From Nonomuraea thailandensis (GTDB taxonomy: Bacteria > Actinomycetota > Actinomycetes > Streptosporangiales > Streptosporangiaceae), in NCBI RefSeq assembly GCF_024172165.1, contig NZ_JAMZEB010000002.1:8220501-8284500 (forward strand): a stretch of DNA of 64,000 nt. The letters run 5' to 3'. The notes under the pieces were generated by a model. That model searched no databases and was not told where the DNA came from. It worked only from the letters and a program-made list of their open reading frames with translations. Shown here piece after piece: positions 53,515-61,832 of this stretch (within the stretch, counting starts at the first letter, position 1; every line of letters starts with the position of its first letter). A program made the translations under genes and the position numbers.

Positions 53515-53952
53515 ATGCTCTCGCCCCGCCGCCTGGCAGCGACCGCCGCACCCCTCGCAGCACTGGCCCTCGGCGTGCTCGCGCTCCTCGTGCTCGCCGA
53601 CCTGATCACCCTCGGCGCCGCGGCGGCCGCCGTGGCGTTCATGATCTCGCTGGCCGCGCTCGCCCTGCTCGTCGTCACCGTGCGCCGCCTGGACGGCAAG
53701 GCGCACCGCATCGACCTGCGCATCAAGAAGCACGAGACCGAGCTGGCCAGGACCACCGCCGCGCTCAGGAGCATCGAGACCAGGCTGGACGTGCTGGTGC
53801 AGGCCGTCGAGGACTCCGCCGCTCGGCGGGCCGACGACCTCGGCGCGATCCTGGCCTCGCTCGGCGAGGACCGGGTCAACGCCATGGCGCGGGCGCGCGA
53901 GGTGGCGGAGCTGCGCGAGGAGGTCAGAGGCCTGGCCAAGGACCGCGTATGA
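53515..53952 (+). CDS. Two-helix membrane protein with coiled-coil tail
   Basis: 145 aa from the ATG at 53515, preceded by GAAAGG; a GTG at 53491 is possible. Two adjacent hydrophobic helices (AAPLAALALGVLALLVLADL and AAAAAVAFMISLAALALLVV) are followed by a charged coiled coil to the end (KKHETELARTTAALRSIETR...AREVAELREEVRGLAKDRV). The stop overlaps the next gene by 4 bp. The only integral membrane protein of the cluster; it may anchor the neighbouring glycosyltransferases through their own coiled coils (inference). Confidence 0.8.
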   Translation: MLSPRRLAATAAPLAALALGVLALLVLADLITLGAAAAAVAFMISLAALALLVVTVRRLDGKAHRIDLRIKKHETELARTTAALRSIETRLDVLVQAVEDSAARRADDLGAILASLGEDRVNAMARAREVAELREEVRGLAKDRV

Positions 53953-55442
53953 CCCGGATCAGGCACAACGACTACGGCGTGCTGCGTCCGCCGGAGCCGG
54001 GCACGTGGCGGCCCACGCTGAAGGTCTCGGTGGTCATCCCGGCCTACGACTGCCAGGAGGCGCTGGAGCGCACGGTGCCCGCGCTGGCGCGGCAGACGTA
54101 CCCGGCCGAACTGGTCGAGGTGATCGTCGCGGACGACGGCAGCGAGCCGCCGCTGCGGGTGCCGGGGGCGCGGGCCGTACGGGTCGCTGACGGCTGGGGA
54201 CGCGGCGCGGCCAGGCAGGCCGGGCAGCTCGCGGCCACCGGCGACGTGATCCACTGGCTGGACTCCGACATGATCCTCGCCGACGACCACCTCGAGGCGC
54301 ACATGCGCTGGCACCACCTGATCGACTACGCGGTGGTGATCGGTGACACGCGGTTCGTGGACGCGCCGGGCGAGGAGGGCGTCCAGACCGGGTACACGAG
54401 GAAGATCCTGGAGTCCACCAGGAGGCTCAAGGACGCCGGGGCGAATCCGTACCTGCTGCACACCGGCGCCTCCTCCTCCGTGCGCGCGGACCTGCTGCGC
54501 GCCGCCGGCGGCGTGGACGCCGGGCTGAACATGGCCGAGGACACCGAGCTCGGCTACCGGCTGGCCCAGGCGGGCGCGGTGTTCGTCCCCGACGCCGAGG
54601 CCAGGGCGTGGCACGTCGGGCCCTCCACCGTGATGCTGCGGGAGCGGGAGGTGCACCGGCACAACTGGTCCTACCTGGGCGACCTGATCCCGGATCTGCG
54701 CTGGTTGCGCGCGCATCCGCGCCGGCACTGGCTCGTGCCGTACGTGCGGGTCGCGGTGACCGCCACGACGTACGAGGAGACGCGCGCCACCGTGGACTCG
54801 GCCCTCGCGGGCACGCTCACCGACGCGGCGGTCACCCTCGTCGGCCCCTGGAGCAAGCTGACCGGCGAGCGGCGCTCGAACCTCGACGACCCCATGCTGG
54901 AGCTGCGCCTGCTGCACAACCTGTACGCGCACGAGCCGCGGGTCGAGTTCGCGGAGGGCGCACCGGTCTCGGCGGCGCCCGCCGCCTTCCTGGTCACGCT
55001 GCCCGCCGGCTGGGTGCTGGGTGCCGACACGCTCGCCCGGCTCGTCAAGCACGCCGACCGCGACCTGCTCGGCCTGGTCTGCGTGGCGCTCGCGGAGACC
55101 CCCGGCGGGGTCGTGGCCGCCCGGCTGGAGCGCACGGCCGCCTTCGCGCGCGCCGCGCTGTTCCCCGGCGAGGCCGACGACCTGGTGGACGAGATGTTCG
55201 GGTCGGAGTGGGTCAGCGGCGCCGAGTACGGGCTCGTCCCCGCGGACGAGGCCGAGCCCCTGTCCGGGGAGCCCGCCAAGTGGCGGGCACTGGCCGGGCA
55301 GCGGCTGGCCGAGATCAAGGAGCTGAAGGCCCGGGTGGAACGGCTGTCCGCCGAGGTCGAGCGGCTCGCCGAGACGCCGGACGAGCAGGAGCCGCGCGGG
55401 CCGCTGAACTCGATCATGCGCCATCTCCGGAGCGCCGGATGA
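53949..55442 (+). CDS. Family 2 glycosyltransferase, NDY-type, copy 3
   Basis: 497 aa; ATG overlaps the preceding stop (ATGA). Tag RHNDYGVLRPP; GT-A domain with VSVVIPAYDCQEALERTVPA, VADDGS, DSD (105-107) and MAEDTELGYRL. The second DxD-less region starts VPYVRVAVTATTYEETRATV (about 262) with TLVGPWSKL (about 298) and continues PAGWVLGADTLARLV...ARLERTAAFARA. It ends with a coiled coil (AEIKELKARVERLSAEVERL) and the tail NSIMRHLRSAG. Confidence 0.88.
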   Translation: MTRIRHNDYGVLRPPEPGTWRPTLKVSVVIPAYDCQEALERTVPALARQTYPAELVEVIVADDGSEPPLRVPGARAVRVADGWGRGAARQAGQLAATGDVIHWLDSDMILADDHLEAHMRWHHLIDYAVVIGDTRFVDAPGEEGVQTGYTRKILESTRRLKDAGANPYLLHTGASSSVRADLLRAAGGVDAGLNMAEDTELGYRLAQAGAVFVPDAEARAWHVGPSTVMLREREVHRHNWSYLGDLIPDLRWLRAHPRRHWLVPYVRVAVTATTYEETRATVDSALAGTLTDAAVTLVGPWSKLTGERRSNLDDPMLELRLLHNLYAHEPRVEFAEGAPVSAAPAAFLVTLPAGWVLGADTLARLVKHADRDLLGLVCVALAETPGGVVAARLERTAAFARAALFPGEADDLVDEMFGSEWVSGAEYGLVPADEAEPLSGEPAKWRALAGQRLAEIKELKARVERLSAEVERLAETPDEQEPRGPLNSIMRHLRSAG

Positions 55443-57370
55443 TCGAGCGGTTGCTGGCGGAGCTGCGCGAGGCGCGGGTCTTCTTCGCCGGGATCGACGA
55501 CGCGGAGCCCCTGCGCGGCCGGGACGGCGCCGTGGACTTGGACCACGACCTGCTGGAGCCGCACGCGGAGCCGGAGCGCTGCCCGGAGGTGCTCGTGCTC
55601 GCCAGGACCCCGGCCGACCTGCGCAGGGTCGCCACCCTGCACAAGCTGCTGCCGCAGGCCGAGCGGGTGGTCGTCGCCGTGCTCGACACGCCGCCCGCGC
55701 ACCCCGCGCCCGTGCCCACGCCCACCCCGGCGCACCGCTGGCGGGCGCTCACGGACCTGCGGGTGTACCAGCCGAAGAACCGGGTCTGGGTGGTGGACGC
55801 GCGCTTCTCCGCCGCCACGCCCGCCGGCCGTACGGTGACGGCCACGGCGCGGGCGTTCGCCGGGCACCGCCTCGACGTGATCGCGGCGCCCGCGGCGGCC
55901 ATCGCGGGCGTCGGCGCGGCCGACTGGCGGCCAGGAGACCCGAACGCGACGCCCGCCGAGGTGAGCGGGCCCGTGCCCGAGCGGGTGGGCGCTCCCGGCG
56001 GCGACGTGGTGCTGCGCACGCTGACGGCGGACGCCATGGGGGCCGATCCCGACCCCGGTCCCGCGCGGACCGGGTGGGCCGGAGGGGAGACGCCCATCGA
56101 ACGGCCCGCGCTGGAGGCCGTGAGCTGGGAGCGGCTGGGCCGCCCCGGCATGACGGACTCGCCGCTGGCCGACCCCGACGTGCTCGCCGAGCCGTCCATG
56201 ATCCCGCCCGTGGACGAGCGGCTGGTGAACCCGCAGGGCTTCGTCACCACCCCGTCGCGCGGCATGGCGTCGCTGGCCGAGCGCGACGGGCGCTGGTCGG
56301 TGGTGCTGGACGGGAAGGTCGTGACGTCGTTCGCCGAGTCGGGCGGCGTCACCGACGCCGACGTGGCCAGGCTGCGCCAGATCAGGGGCGTCGAGGTGGA
56401 CTGGCGGCACGCGCACAGCGGCCCGCTGACGGCCGTGCGGGTGCTGGCCGGGCTGAGCGCCGCCGGGGTGCCGCTGGTCGCGGACGCGGTGCCGCGCTGG
56501 GCGGGCGCGCTCGGCGACGAGCTCGTCGAGCTGCTCACCCGTGAACCGGACCTGTCGGACGACCTGCGGCGGGAGGAGCACAGCATCCGCCTGCGCCGGG
56601 CCGCGCTGCGCACCCACGGCGTGGCCGCGCGGTGGGAGCAGCTCGGCGCGCCCGCGCCCGCTCCCCCGCTCACGTCCGTCCTGCTGGCCACCCGCCGCAC
56701 CGACATGGTGTCCTTCGCGCTCGGCCAGATCGCCCGCCAGCGCGGCGCCGGGCTGGAGGTCGTCCTCGCGCTGCACGGCGTGCCGCAGGGGCATCCGGAC
56801 GTGGCGGCGGCCATCGCCACGTTCGACGGGCCGCTGACCGTGTTCGAGGCCGACCGGCGGGCCGTGTTCGGCGAGGTGCTGAACCACGCCGCCGCCAGGG
56901 CCTCCGGGTCGTTCCTGCTCAAGATGGACGACGACGACTGGTACGGGCCGGACTTCCTGGCCGATCTGCTGCTGGCGCACGCGTACTCGGGGGCGCAGGT
57001 GGTCGGCACCGTGCCGGAGTTCGTCTACCTGTCCTCCATCGACGTCACCGTGCACCGCCACCAGATCACCGAGCAGATCACCAGCTTCGTGGCGGGCGGG
57101 ACGATCCTCGTCGAGCGGTCGGCGTTCCAGGCCGTGGGCGGGTTCCGGCCGCTGCCGCGCTCGGTGGACACGCAGTTCCAGGAGGCGCTGCAGGCGGCGG
57201 GCGGGCAGATCTACCGTACGCACGGGCTCGGGTACATCCTGCGCAGGGGCCCCGCGGCCAACCACACCTGGCAGGAGCCGCTCGGGACGTTCCTGCAGCG
57301 CAACAGGCGGCAGTGGCGCGGCTTCCGGCCGAACGCGCTGATGGCTCTCGACGGGAGCCCGCTCCCGTGA
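55439..57370 (+). CDS. Glycosyltransferase with DDDDWYGP motif, long form
   Basis: 643 aa; ATG at 55439 overlaps the preceding stop (ATGA). Residues 1-250 are unique to this protein in the window: EVLVLARTPADLRRVATLHK, then VWVVDARFSAATPAG and FAGHRLDVIAAPAAAIAGVG suggest a Rossmann-like alpha/beta domain, followed by a Pro-rich linker. From NPQGFVTTPSRGMASLAE onward it is homologous to the 365-aa protein at 52154: VEVDW, DDLRREEHSIRLRR, TSVLLATRRTDMVSFALGQI, metal motif DDDDWYGP (about 497-504), VAGGTILVE, YILRRGPAANHTWQEPL, RQWRGFRPNAL. A family 2-like transferase, perhaps with a second activity at the N-terminus. Confidence 0.82.
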   Translation: MIERLLAELREARVFFAGIDDAEPLRGRDGAVDLDHDLLEPHAEPERCPEVLVLARTPADLRRVATLHKLLPQAERVVVAVLDTPPAHPAPVPTPTPAHRWRALTDLRVYQPKNRVWVVDARFSAATPAGRTVTATARAFAGHRLDVIAAPAAAIAGVGAADWRPGDPNATPAEVSGPVPERVGAPGGDVVLRTLTADAMGADPDPGPARTGWAGGETPIERPALEAVSWERLGRPGMTDSPLADPDVLAEPSMIPPVDERLVNPQGFVTTPSRGMASLAERDGRWSVVLDGKVVTSFAESGGVTDADVARLRQIRGVEVDWRHAHSGPLTAVRVLAGLSAAGVPLVADAVPRWAGALGDELVELLTREPDLSDDLRREEHSIRLRRAALRTHGVAARWEQLGAPAPAPPLTSVLLATRRTDMVSFALGQIARQRGAGLEVVLALHGVPQGHPDVAAAIATFDGPLTVFEADRRAVFGEVLNHAAARASGSFLLKMDDDDWYGPDFLADLLLAHAYSGAQVVGTVPEFVYLSSIDVTVHRHQITEQITSFVAGGTILVERSAFQAVGGFRPLPRSVDTQFQEALQAAGGQIYRTHGLGYILRRGPAANHTWQEPLGTFLQRNRRQWRGFRPNALMALDGSPLP

Positions 57371-59037
57371 TCCCGCGCATCCCGCACAACGACTTCGGCG
57401 TGCTGAGCCCGCCCGCGCTGGGCGAGTGGGAGCCCACGCTCACGGTCACCGTCGTCATCCCGGCCCACGACCGCCAGGACACGCTGAACCTCACGCTCGC
57501 CGCCCTGTCCGCGCAGAGCTACCCCGAGCACCTGCTGGACGTCATCGTCGTGGACGACGGCAGCGCCACGCCGCTGTTCCTGCCCGAGATCGCCCCCGCC
57601 AGGACCAAGCTCCTCTCCAGCCCGCCGGGCGGCTGGGGCCGCGCCTGGGCGGTGCAGGCGGGGCTCGACGCGGCGACGGGCGAGGTCGTGTTCGTGCTGG
57701 ACGCCGACATGGTGCCGCACCGCCGGCACGTGGAGGCCCAGCTCCGCTGGCACCACCTGGCCCCGTACGTGGTGGCGCTGGGCTGGATCGACTTCACCGG
57801 CCCCGGCGCCCTGCCCGACTCCGAGCAGGTCGTCGCCGCGCTGGCGGAGGGCGCCGAGGAGCGGCTCTTCCCGCTGTCGCCGCACCGCCACGACTGGGCC
57901 GAGCAGATCATCCACGACCACGACGGCCTGCGCGCCGCGCCCAGCTCCCTGGCCACCAGGATCCACGTGGGGGCCACGGTGTCGTACCCGGCGGCGTTGC
58001 TGCGCGCGGCCGGCGGCATGGACACCTCCCTGGTGCTGGCCGAGGACACGGAGCTGGGGTACCGGCTCACGCAGGCGGGCGCCGTGTTCGTGCCCGACCC
58101 CGAGTCGAGGGCGTGGCACGTCGGGCTGCCCACGGCGATGCGCGACCACGGTGCGCTGAAGCGGTACAACGACCCGTACGTCGCCGACCGGGTGCCGTAC
58201 CGGCGTTACCTGCGGACGGACGCGGGGCGGCAGTGGCTGGTGCCGTACGTGGACGTGACGGTGCCGGAAGGCTCCTCCTACGAGGACGTACGGGCCACGG
58301 TGGACGCCCTCCTGGCCGGCTCGCTCCCCGACGTCAGGGTCACCCTCACCGGCCCCTGGGACCTGCTCACCCCCGGCCGGCGCTCCCCCCTGGCCGACCC
58401 CGGCCTCGACCTCCGGCTCGTCCACGCCGCCTTCGAGCACGACCCCCGCGTGCACTTCAGCCCGCCCCGCACCGGCACGGCGCCGTTCCGGCTGTCGGTC
58501 CCGCCGGGGTGGGTCGTGGCGCAGGACACCGTGGAACGCCTGGTGGCGTACCTGGAGGAGCACGACTCGGGCACGCTCTGCGTCGCCCTGGAGGAGACCG
58601 AGGCCGGCGTCACGACCGCCCGCCTGGACCGCACGGCGGCCCTCTCCCGCGCCGCCCTGGTGGCCGGGCCGGGCGAGAGCCTGGACGACCTCGTCGACGC
58701 GCTGTTCGGGCTGGAGTGGGTGGACGGGGAGACGTGGGGCTTCAAGCGCAGGCCCGCCGTCTACCCGCCGCGCAGGCGGCCGCCGTCGGAGCTGTCGGTC
58801 CTCACGGCCCGGCACGAGCAGGAGCTCGCCCGCTACCGCAAGCGCGTCGCCGCCCTGCGCGCCGAGCTCGCGCAGGCGCGCAGGGACGCGGGCAAGAACG
58901 GGCGGGACGCGGCGCGGTGGCGCGAGAAGGCCGAGGCCTGGCGCCGCGAGGCGGTGCGGCTGGCCAGGGAGCGGAACCGGACGATGCTCAAGCGCGCGGT
59001 GCGCCGGGTCCGCAACCTGGCCTTCCCGGGCGACTGA
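57367..59037 (+). CDS. Family 2 glycosyltransferase, NDY-type, copy 4
   Basis: 556 aa from a GTG at 57367 that overlaps the previous stop (GTGA). Tag PHNDFGVLSPP; GT-A domain VTVVIPAHDRQDTLNLTLAA, VVDDGS, DAD (112-114), LAEDTELGYRL. Second DxD-less region VPYVDVTVPEGSSYEDVRAT (about 291), TLTGPWDLL (about 328), PPGWVVAQDTVERLV, ARLDRTAALSRA. Long coiled coil (RYRKRVAALRAELAQARRDA...RWREKAEAWRREAVRLARER) and the basic tail MLKRAVRRVRNLAFPGD. It converges with hom with only two bases between the stops. Confidence 0.88.
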   Translation: MIPRIPHNDFGVLSPPALGEWEPTLTVTVVIPAHDRQDTLNLTLAALSAQSYPEHLLDVIVVDDGSATPLFLPEIAPARTKLLSSPPGGWGRAWAVQAGLDAATGEVVFVLDADMVPHRRHVEAQLRWHHLAPYVVALGWIDFTGPGALPDSEQVVAALAEGAEERLFPLSPHRHDWAEQIIHDHDGLRAAPSSLATRIHVGATVSYPAALLRAAGGMDTSLVLAEDTELGYRLTQAGAVFVPDPESRAWHVGLPTAMRDHGALKRYNDPYVADRVPYRRYLRTDAGRQWLVPYVDVTVPEGSSYEDVRATVDALLAGSLPDVRVTLTGPWDLLTPGRRSPLADPGLDLRLVHAAFEHDPRVHFSPPRTGTAPFRLSVPPGWVVAQDTVERLVAYLEEHDSGTLCVALEETEAGVTTARLDRTAALSRAALVAGPGESLDDLVDALFGLEWVDGETWGFKRRPAVYPPRRRPPSELSVLTARHEQELARYRKRVAALRAELAQARRDAGKNGRDAARWREKAEAWRREAVRLARERNRTMLKRAVRRVRNLAFPGD

Positions 59038-59039
59038 GC

Positions 59040-60329
59040 CTACTCGTCGCCCTCCACCCGCATCACGCTCGCCACGGCTCGTACGATGTCCAGCTCCCGC
59101 AGCCCCGCCATCGTCGCCGACAGCGCGGCGTCCGTGGCGCGGTGGGTGACGATGACGAGCTGGGCGTCGTCGCCGCGGCCCTCCTGGCGGACGGTCTGGA
59201 TCGACACGTCGTGCTTGGCGAACAGCTCCGCGACCTGCGCCAGCACGCCCGGCTTGTCGGCGACGTCCAGGGCCACGTGGCAGCGGGTGACGGTCTCGCC
59301 CATCGGGTGCACGGCCAGGTCGGCGTACGTGGACTCCTCGGGGCCGCGGGTGCCCGCCAGGCGGTTGCGGCCGACGGCCACCAGGTCGCCGAGGACGGCC
59401 GAGGCGGTGGGGGCGCCGCCGGCGCCCTTGCCGTAGAACATGAGCTGACCGGCCGACTCCGCCTCCACGAAGACCGCGTTGTACGCCTCGCGCACCCCCG
59501 CCAGCGGGTGGGAGCGCGGGATCATGGCCGGGTGCACCCGCACGCCGAAGGAGCGGCCGTCGTCGGAGCGGGCGCAGATGGCCAGCAGCTTGATGACGTA
59601 CCCCATGGCCTTGGCGGAGGCCACGTCGGTGGCGGTGATCTCGGTGATGCCCTCGCGGTGCACCTCGTCGGCGCGCACGCGGCTGTGGAAGGCGAGCCCG
59701 GCCAGGATGGCGGCCTTGGCGGCGGCGTCGAAGCCCTCGACGTCGGCCGTCGGGTCGGCCTCGGCGTAGCCGAGCGTCTGGGCCTCCTCCAGGGCGTCGG
59801 TGAAGGAGGCGCCCGTGGAGTCCATCTTGTCGAGGATGTAGTTGGTGGTGCCGTTGACGATGCCGAGCACCCGCTTGACGTGGTCACCTGCCAGCGACTC
59901 GCGCAGCGGGCGCAGCAGCGGGATGGCGCCGGCCACGCTGGCCTCGAAGTACAGGTCGCCCTTGCCCGTCCTGGCGGCCTCGTGCAGGGCGGCGCCGTCC
60001 TCGGCCAGCAGCGCCTTGTTGGCGGTGACCACGGACTTGCCCCTGGACAGGGCCGCGACGATCAGCGAGCGGGCCGGCTCGATGCCGCCGATGACCTCGA
60101 TCACGATGTCCACGTCGTCGCGGGTGACCAGCGACTCGGCGTCGGTGGTCAGCAGCTCGGGATCGACGTCGATGTCGCGCTTGCGGCCCAGGCGGCGCAC
60201 GGCGACCCCGGCCAGCTCCAGCGGCGCGCCGACACGGGCGGCCAGGTCGTCGGCCTGCTCGTGCATGAGCCTGATGACCTGCGAGCCGACGACTCCGCAG
60301 CCCAGAAGAGCCACCTTCAGCGGTTTCAC
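59040..60329 (-). CDS. hom: Homoserine dehydrogenase
   Basis: 429 aa from a GTG at 60329 with AGGGGG upstream; it overlaps lysA by 4 bp (GTGA). NAD(P) loop VALLGCGVVGSQV; VTANKALLAEDGAAL; the catalytic core GIVNGTTNYILDKM and GYAEADPTADVEGFDAAAK; C-terminal ACT domain (VALDVADKPGVLAQVAELFA) for threonine feedback. It reduces aspartate semialdehyde to homoserine. Confidence 0.97.
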   Translation of the reverse strand: MKPLKVALLGCGVVGSQVIRLMHEQADDLAARVGAPLELAGVAVRRLGRKRDIDVDPELLTTDAESLVTRDDVDIVIEVIGGIEPARSLIVAALSRGKSVVTANKALLAEDGAALHEAARTGKGDLYFEASVAGAIPLLRPLRESLAGDHVKRVLGIVNGTTNYILDKMDSTGASFTDALEEAQTLGYAEADPTADVEGFDAAAKAAILAGLAFHSRVRADEVHREGITEITATDVASAKAMGYVIKLLAICARSDDGRSFGVRVHPAMIPRSHPLAGVREAYNAVFVEAESAGQLMFYGKGAGGAPTASAVLGDLVAVGRNRLAGTRGPEESTYADLAVHPMGETVTRCHVALDVADKPGVLAQVAELFAKHDVSIQTVRQEGRGDDAQLVIVTHRATDAALSATMAGLRELDIVRAVASVMRVEGDE

Positions 60330-61708
60330 AGCTGCCCCCTCAACAGATCGTCCTCGGTCTCGCCCTGCACGATCACCCGCGAGACGCCGCCGGAGACGGC
60401 GACCACGGCGGGCCTGGGCAGGTAGTTGTAGTTGCTGGCCAGCGAGCGGCAGTAGGCGCCGGTCGCGGCCACGGCGAGCAGGTCGCCGGGAGCGAGGTCG
60501 GCGGGCAGGTAGAAGTCGCGCACGATGATGTCGCCGCTCTCGCAGTGCTTGCCGACCAGGCGGCTGAGCATGGGCTCGGCCTGGCTGGCCCGGCTGGCGA
60601 GCGCGGCGGTGTACTCGGCGCCGTAGAGCGCCGTGCGCACGTTGTCGCTCATGCCGCCGTCGACGCTCACGTACGTGCGCAGCCCCTCGACGTCCTTGAT
60701 CGTGCCGACCTCGTAGAGCGTGATGCCGCCGGGGCCGACGATGGTGCGGCCCGGCTCGACGGTCAGGCGGGGCACGGGCAGGCCGGCGTCCTTGCAGACC
60801 TTGGAGACGATCTCGCGCAGGCCGTCGGCCAGCTCCTTGATGTCGGGGGCCTCGTCGCCCTCCACGTAGGCGATGCCGTAGCCGCCGCCGAGGTCGAGCT
60901 CGGGCAGCACGACGCCGTGCTCGTCCTTGATCTGCACGAGCAGCGTGGTGAGCCGCCGCGCGGCCACCTCGAACCCGGCCGTGTCGACGATCTGGGAGCC
61001 GATGTGCGAGTGCAGCCCGACGAGCTCCAGCTGGGGCAGGGCCAGGATCCGGCGTACGGCCTCGGCCGCCGCCCCGGTGTTCAGCGACAGGCCGAACTTC
61101 TGGTCGTCGTGCGCCGTCGCGATGAACTCGTGGGTGTGGGCCTCGACGCCGGTGGTGACCCTGATCATCACCTTGGGCCGCTTGCCGTGCTGCTCGGCGA
61201 GGTAGCCGAGCCTGGCGATCTCGTCGAAGGAGTCGACCACGATGTGCCCGACCCCGGCCTCCAGCGCCCTGGTGAGCTCGGCGACGGACTTGTTGTTGCC
61301 GTGCATGGTGATGCGCTCGGCGGGGAAGCCGACGCTCAGCGCGACCGCCAGCTCGCCGGCGCTGGCGACGTCGAGCCCGAGGCCCTCGGCCTCCAGCCAG
61401 CGCACCATCTCCTTGCACAGGAACGCCTTGCCGGCGTAGTGGACCTCGGAGCCGGCGAACGCGGTGGCGTAGTCGCGCATGCGCGAGCGCACGTCGTCCT
61501 CGTCGAGGACGTAGAGCGGCGTGCCGTGGTCGCGGGCCAGGTCGCGGACGTCCACGCCGCCGACCGTGAGCGCGCCATCGTTCCGGCTCGACGTTCGGGG
61601 CCAGATCGCGGGGTTGATCCGGTTGAGGTCGGCGGGCGCCAGCGGCGGGCGCTCCTGGGGCAGCATCTCGGCGTGCCGGTCCCCGGCGGGATGGGCGAAT
61701 CGACTCAC
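60326..61708 (-). CDS. lysA: Diaminopimelate decarboxylase
   Basis: 460 aa from the GTG at 61708 (VSRFAHPAGDRHAEMLP); the ribosome binding site is weak, and ATG at 61666 is possible. PLP Lys in VHYAGKAFLCKEM; LHSHIGSQI, ELDLGGGYGIAY, VEPGRTIVGPGGI and the second active site CESGDIIVRDF are diagnostic. It decarboxylates meso-DAP to L-lysine, the last step of lysine synthesis. Confidence 0.97.
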   Translation of the reverse strand: MSRFAHPAGDRHAEMLPQERPPLAPADLNRINPAIWPRTSSRNDGALTVGGVDVRDLARDHGTPLYVLDEDDVRSRMRDYATAFAGSEVHYAGKAFLCKEMVRWLEAEGLGLDVASAGELAVALSVGFPAERITMHGNNKSVAELTRALEAGVGHIVVDSFDEIARLGYLAEQHGKRPKVMIRVTTGVEAHTHEFIATAHDDQKFGLSLNTGAAAEAVRRILALPQLELVGLHSHIGSQIVDTAGFEVAARRLTTLLVQIKDEHGVVLPELDLGGGYGIAYVEGDEAPDIKELADGLREIVSKVCKDAGLPVPRLTVEPGRTIVGPGGITLYEVGTIKDVEGLRTYVSVDGGMSDNVRTALYGAEYTAALASRASQAEPMLSRLVGKHCESGDIIVRDFYLPADLAPGDLLAVAATGAYCRSLASNYNYLPRPAVVAVSGGVSRVIVQGETEDDLLRGQL

Positions 61709-61832
61709 CCGATCGAGGCTATCGGAAGCGCAAGTACGCCATGACCCTGTGCCCACGTATCGAGACGCGATCAAGCCCCAGAAGGGATATTTTTACGATT
61801 TTTCGCCGTTTAGCCGGATATTTTGTGACAAG

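Noticed and set aside
48829..59037. Recent mobile element insertion
   Set aside because: I found no transposase, integrase, terminal inverted repeats or target duplication at either edge of the block, and the DNA is as GC-rich as the surroundings.
57426..60425. Long plus-strand frame overlapping glycosyltransferase copy 4 and hom
   Set aside because: Off-frame shadow: copy 4 is in another frame with GT-A motifs, and hom is complete on the minus strand.
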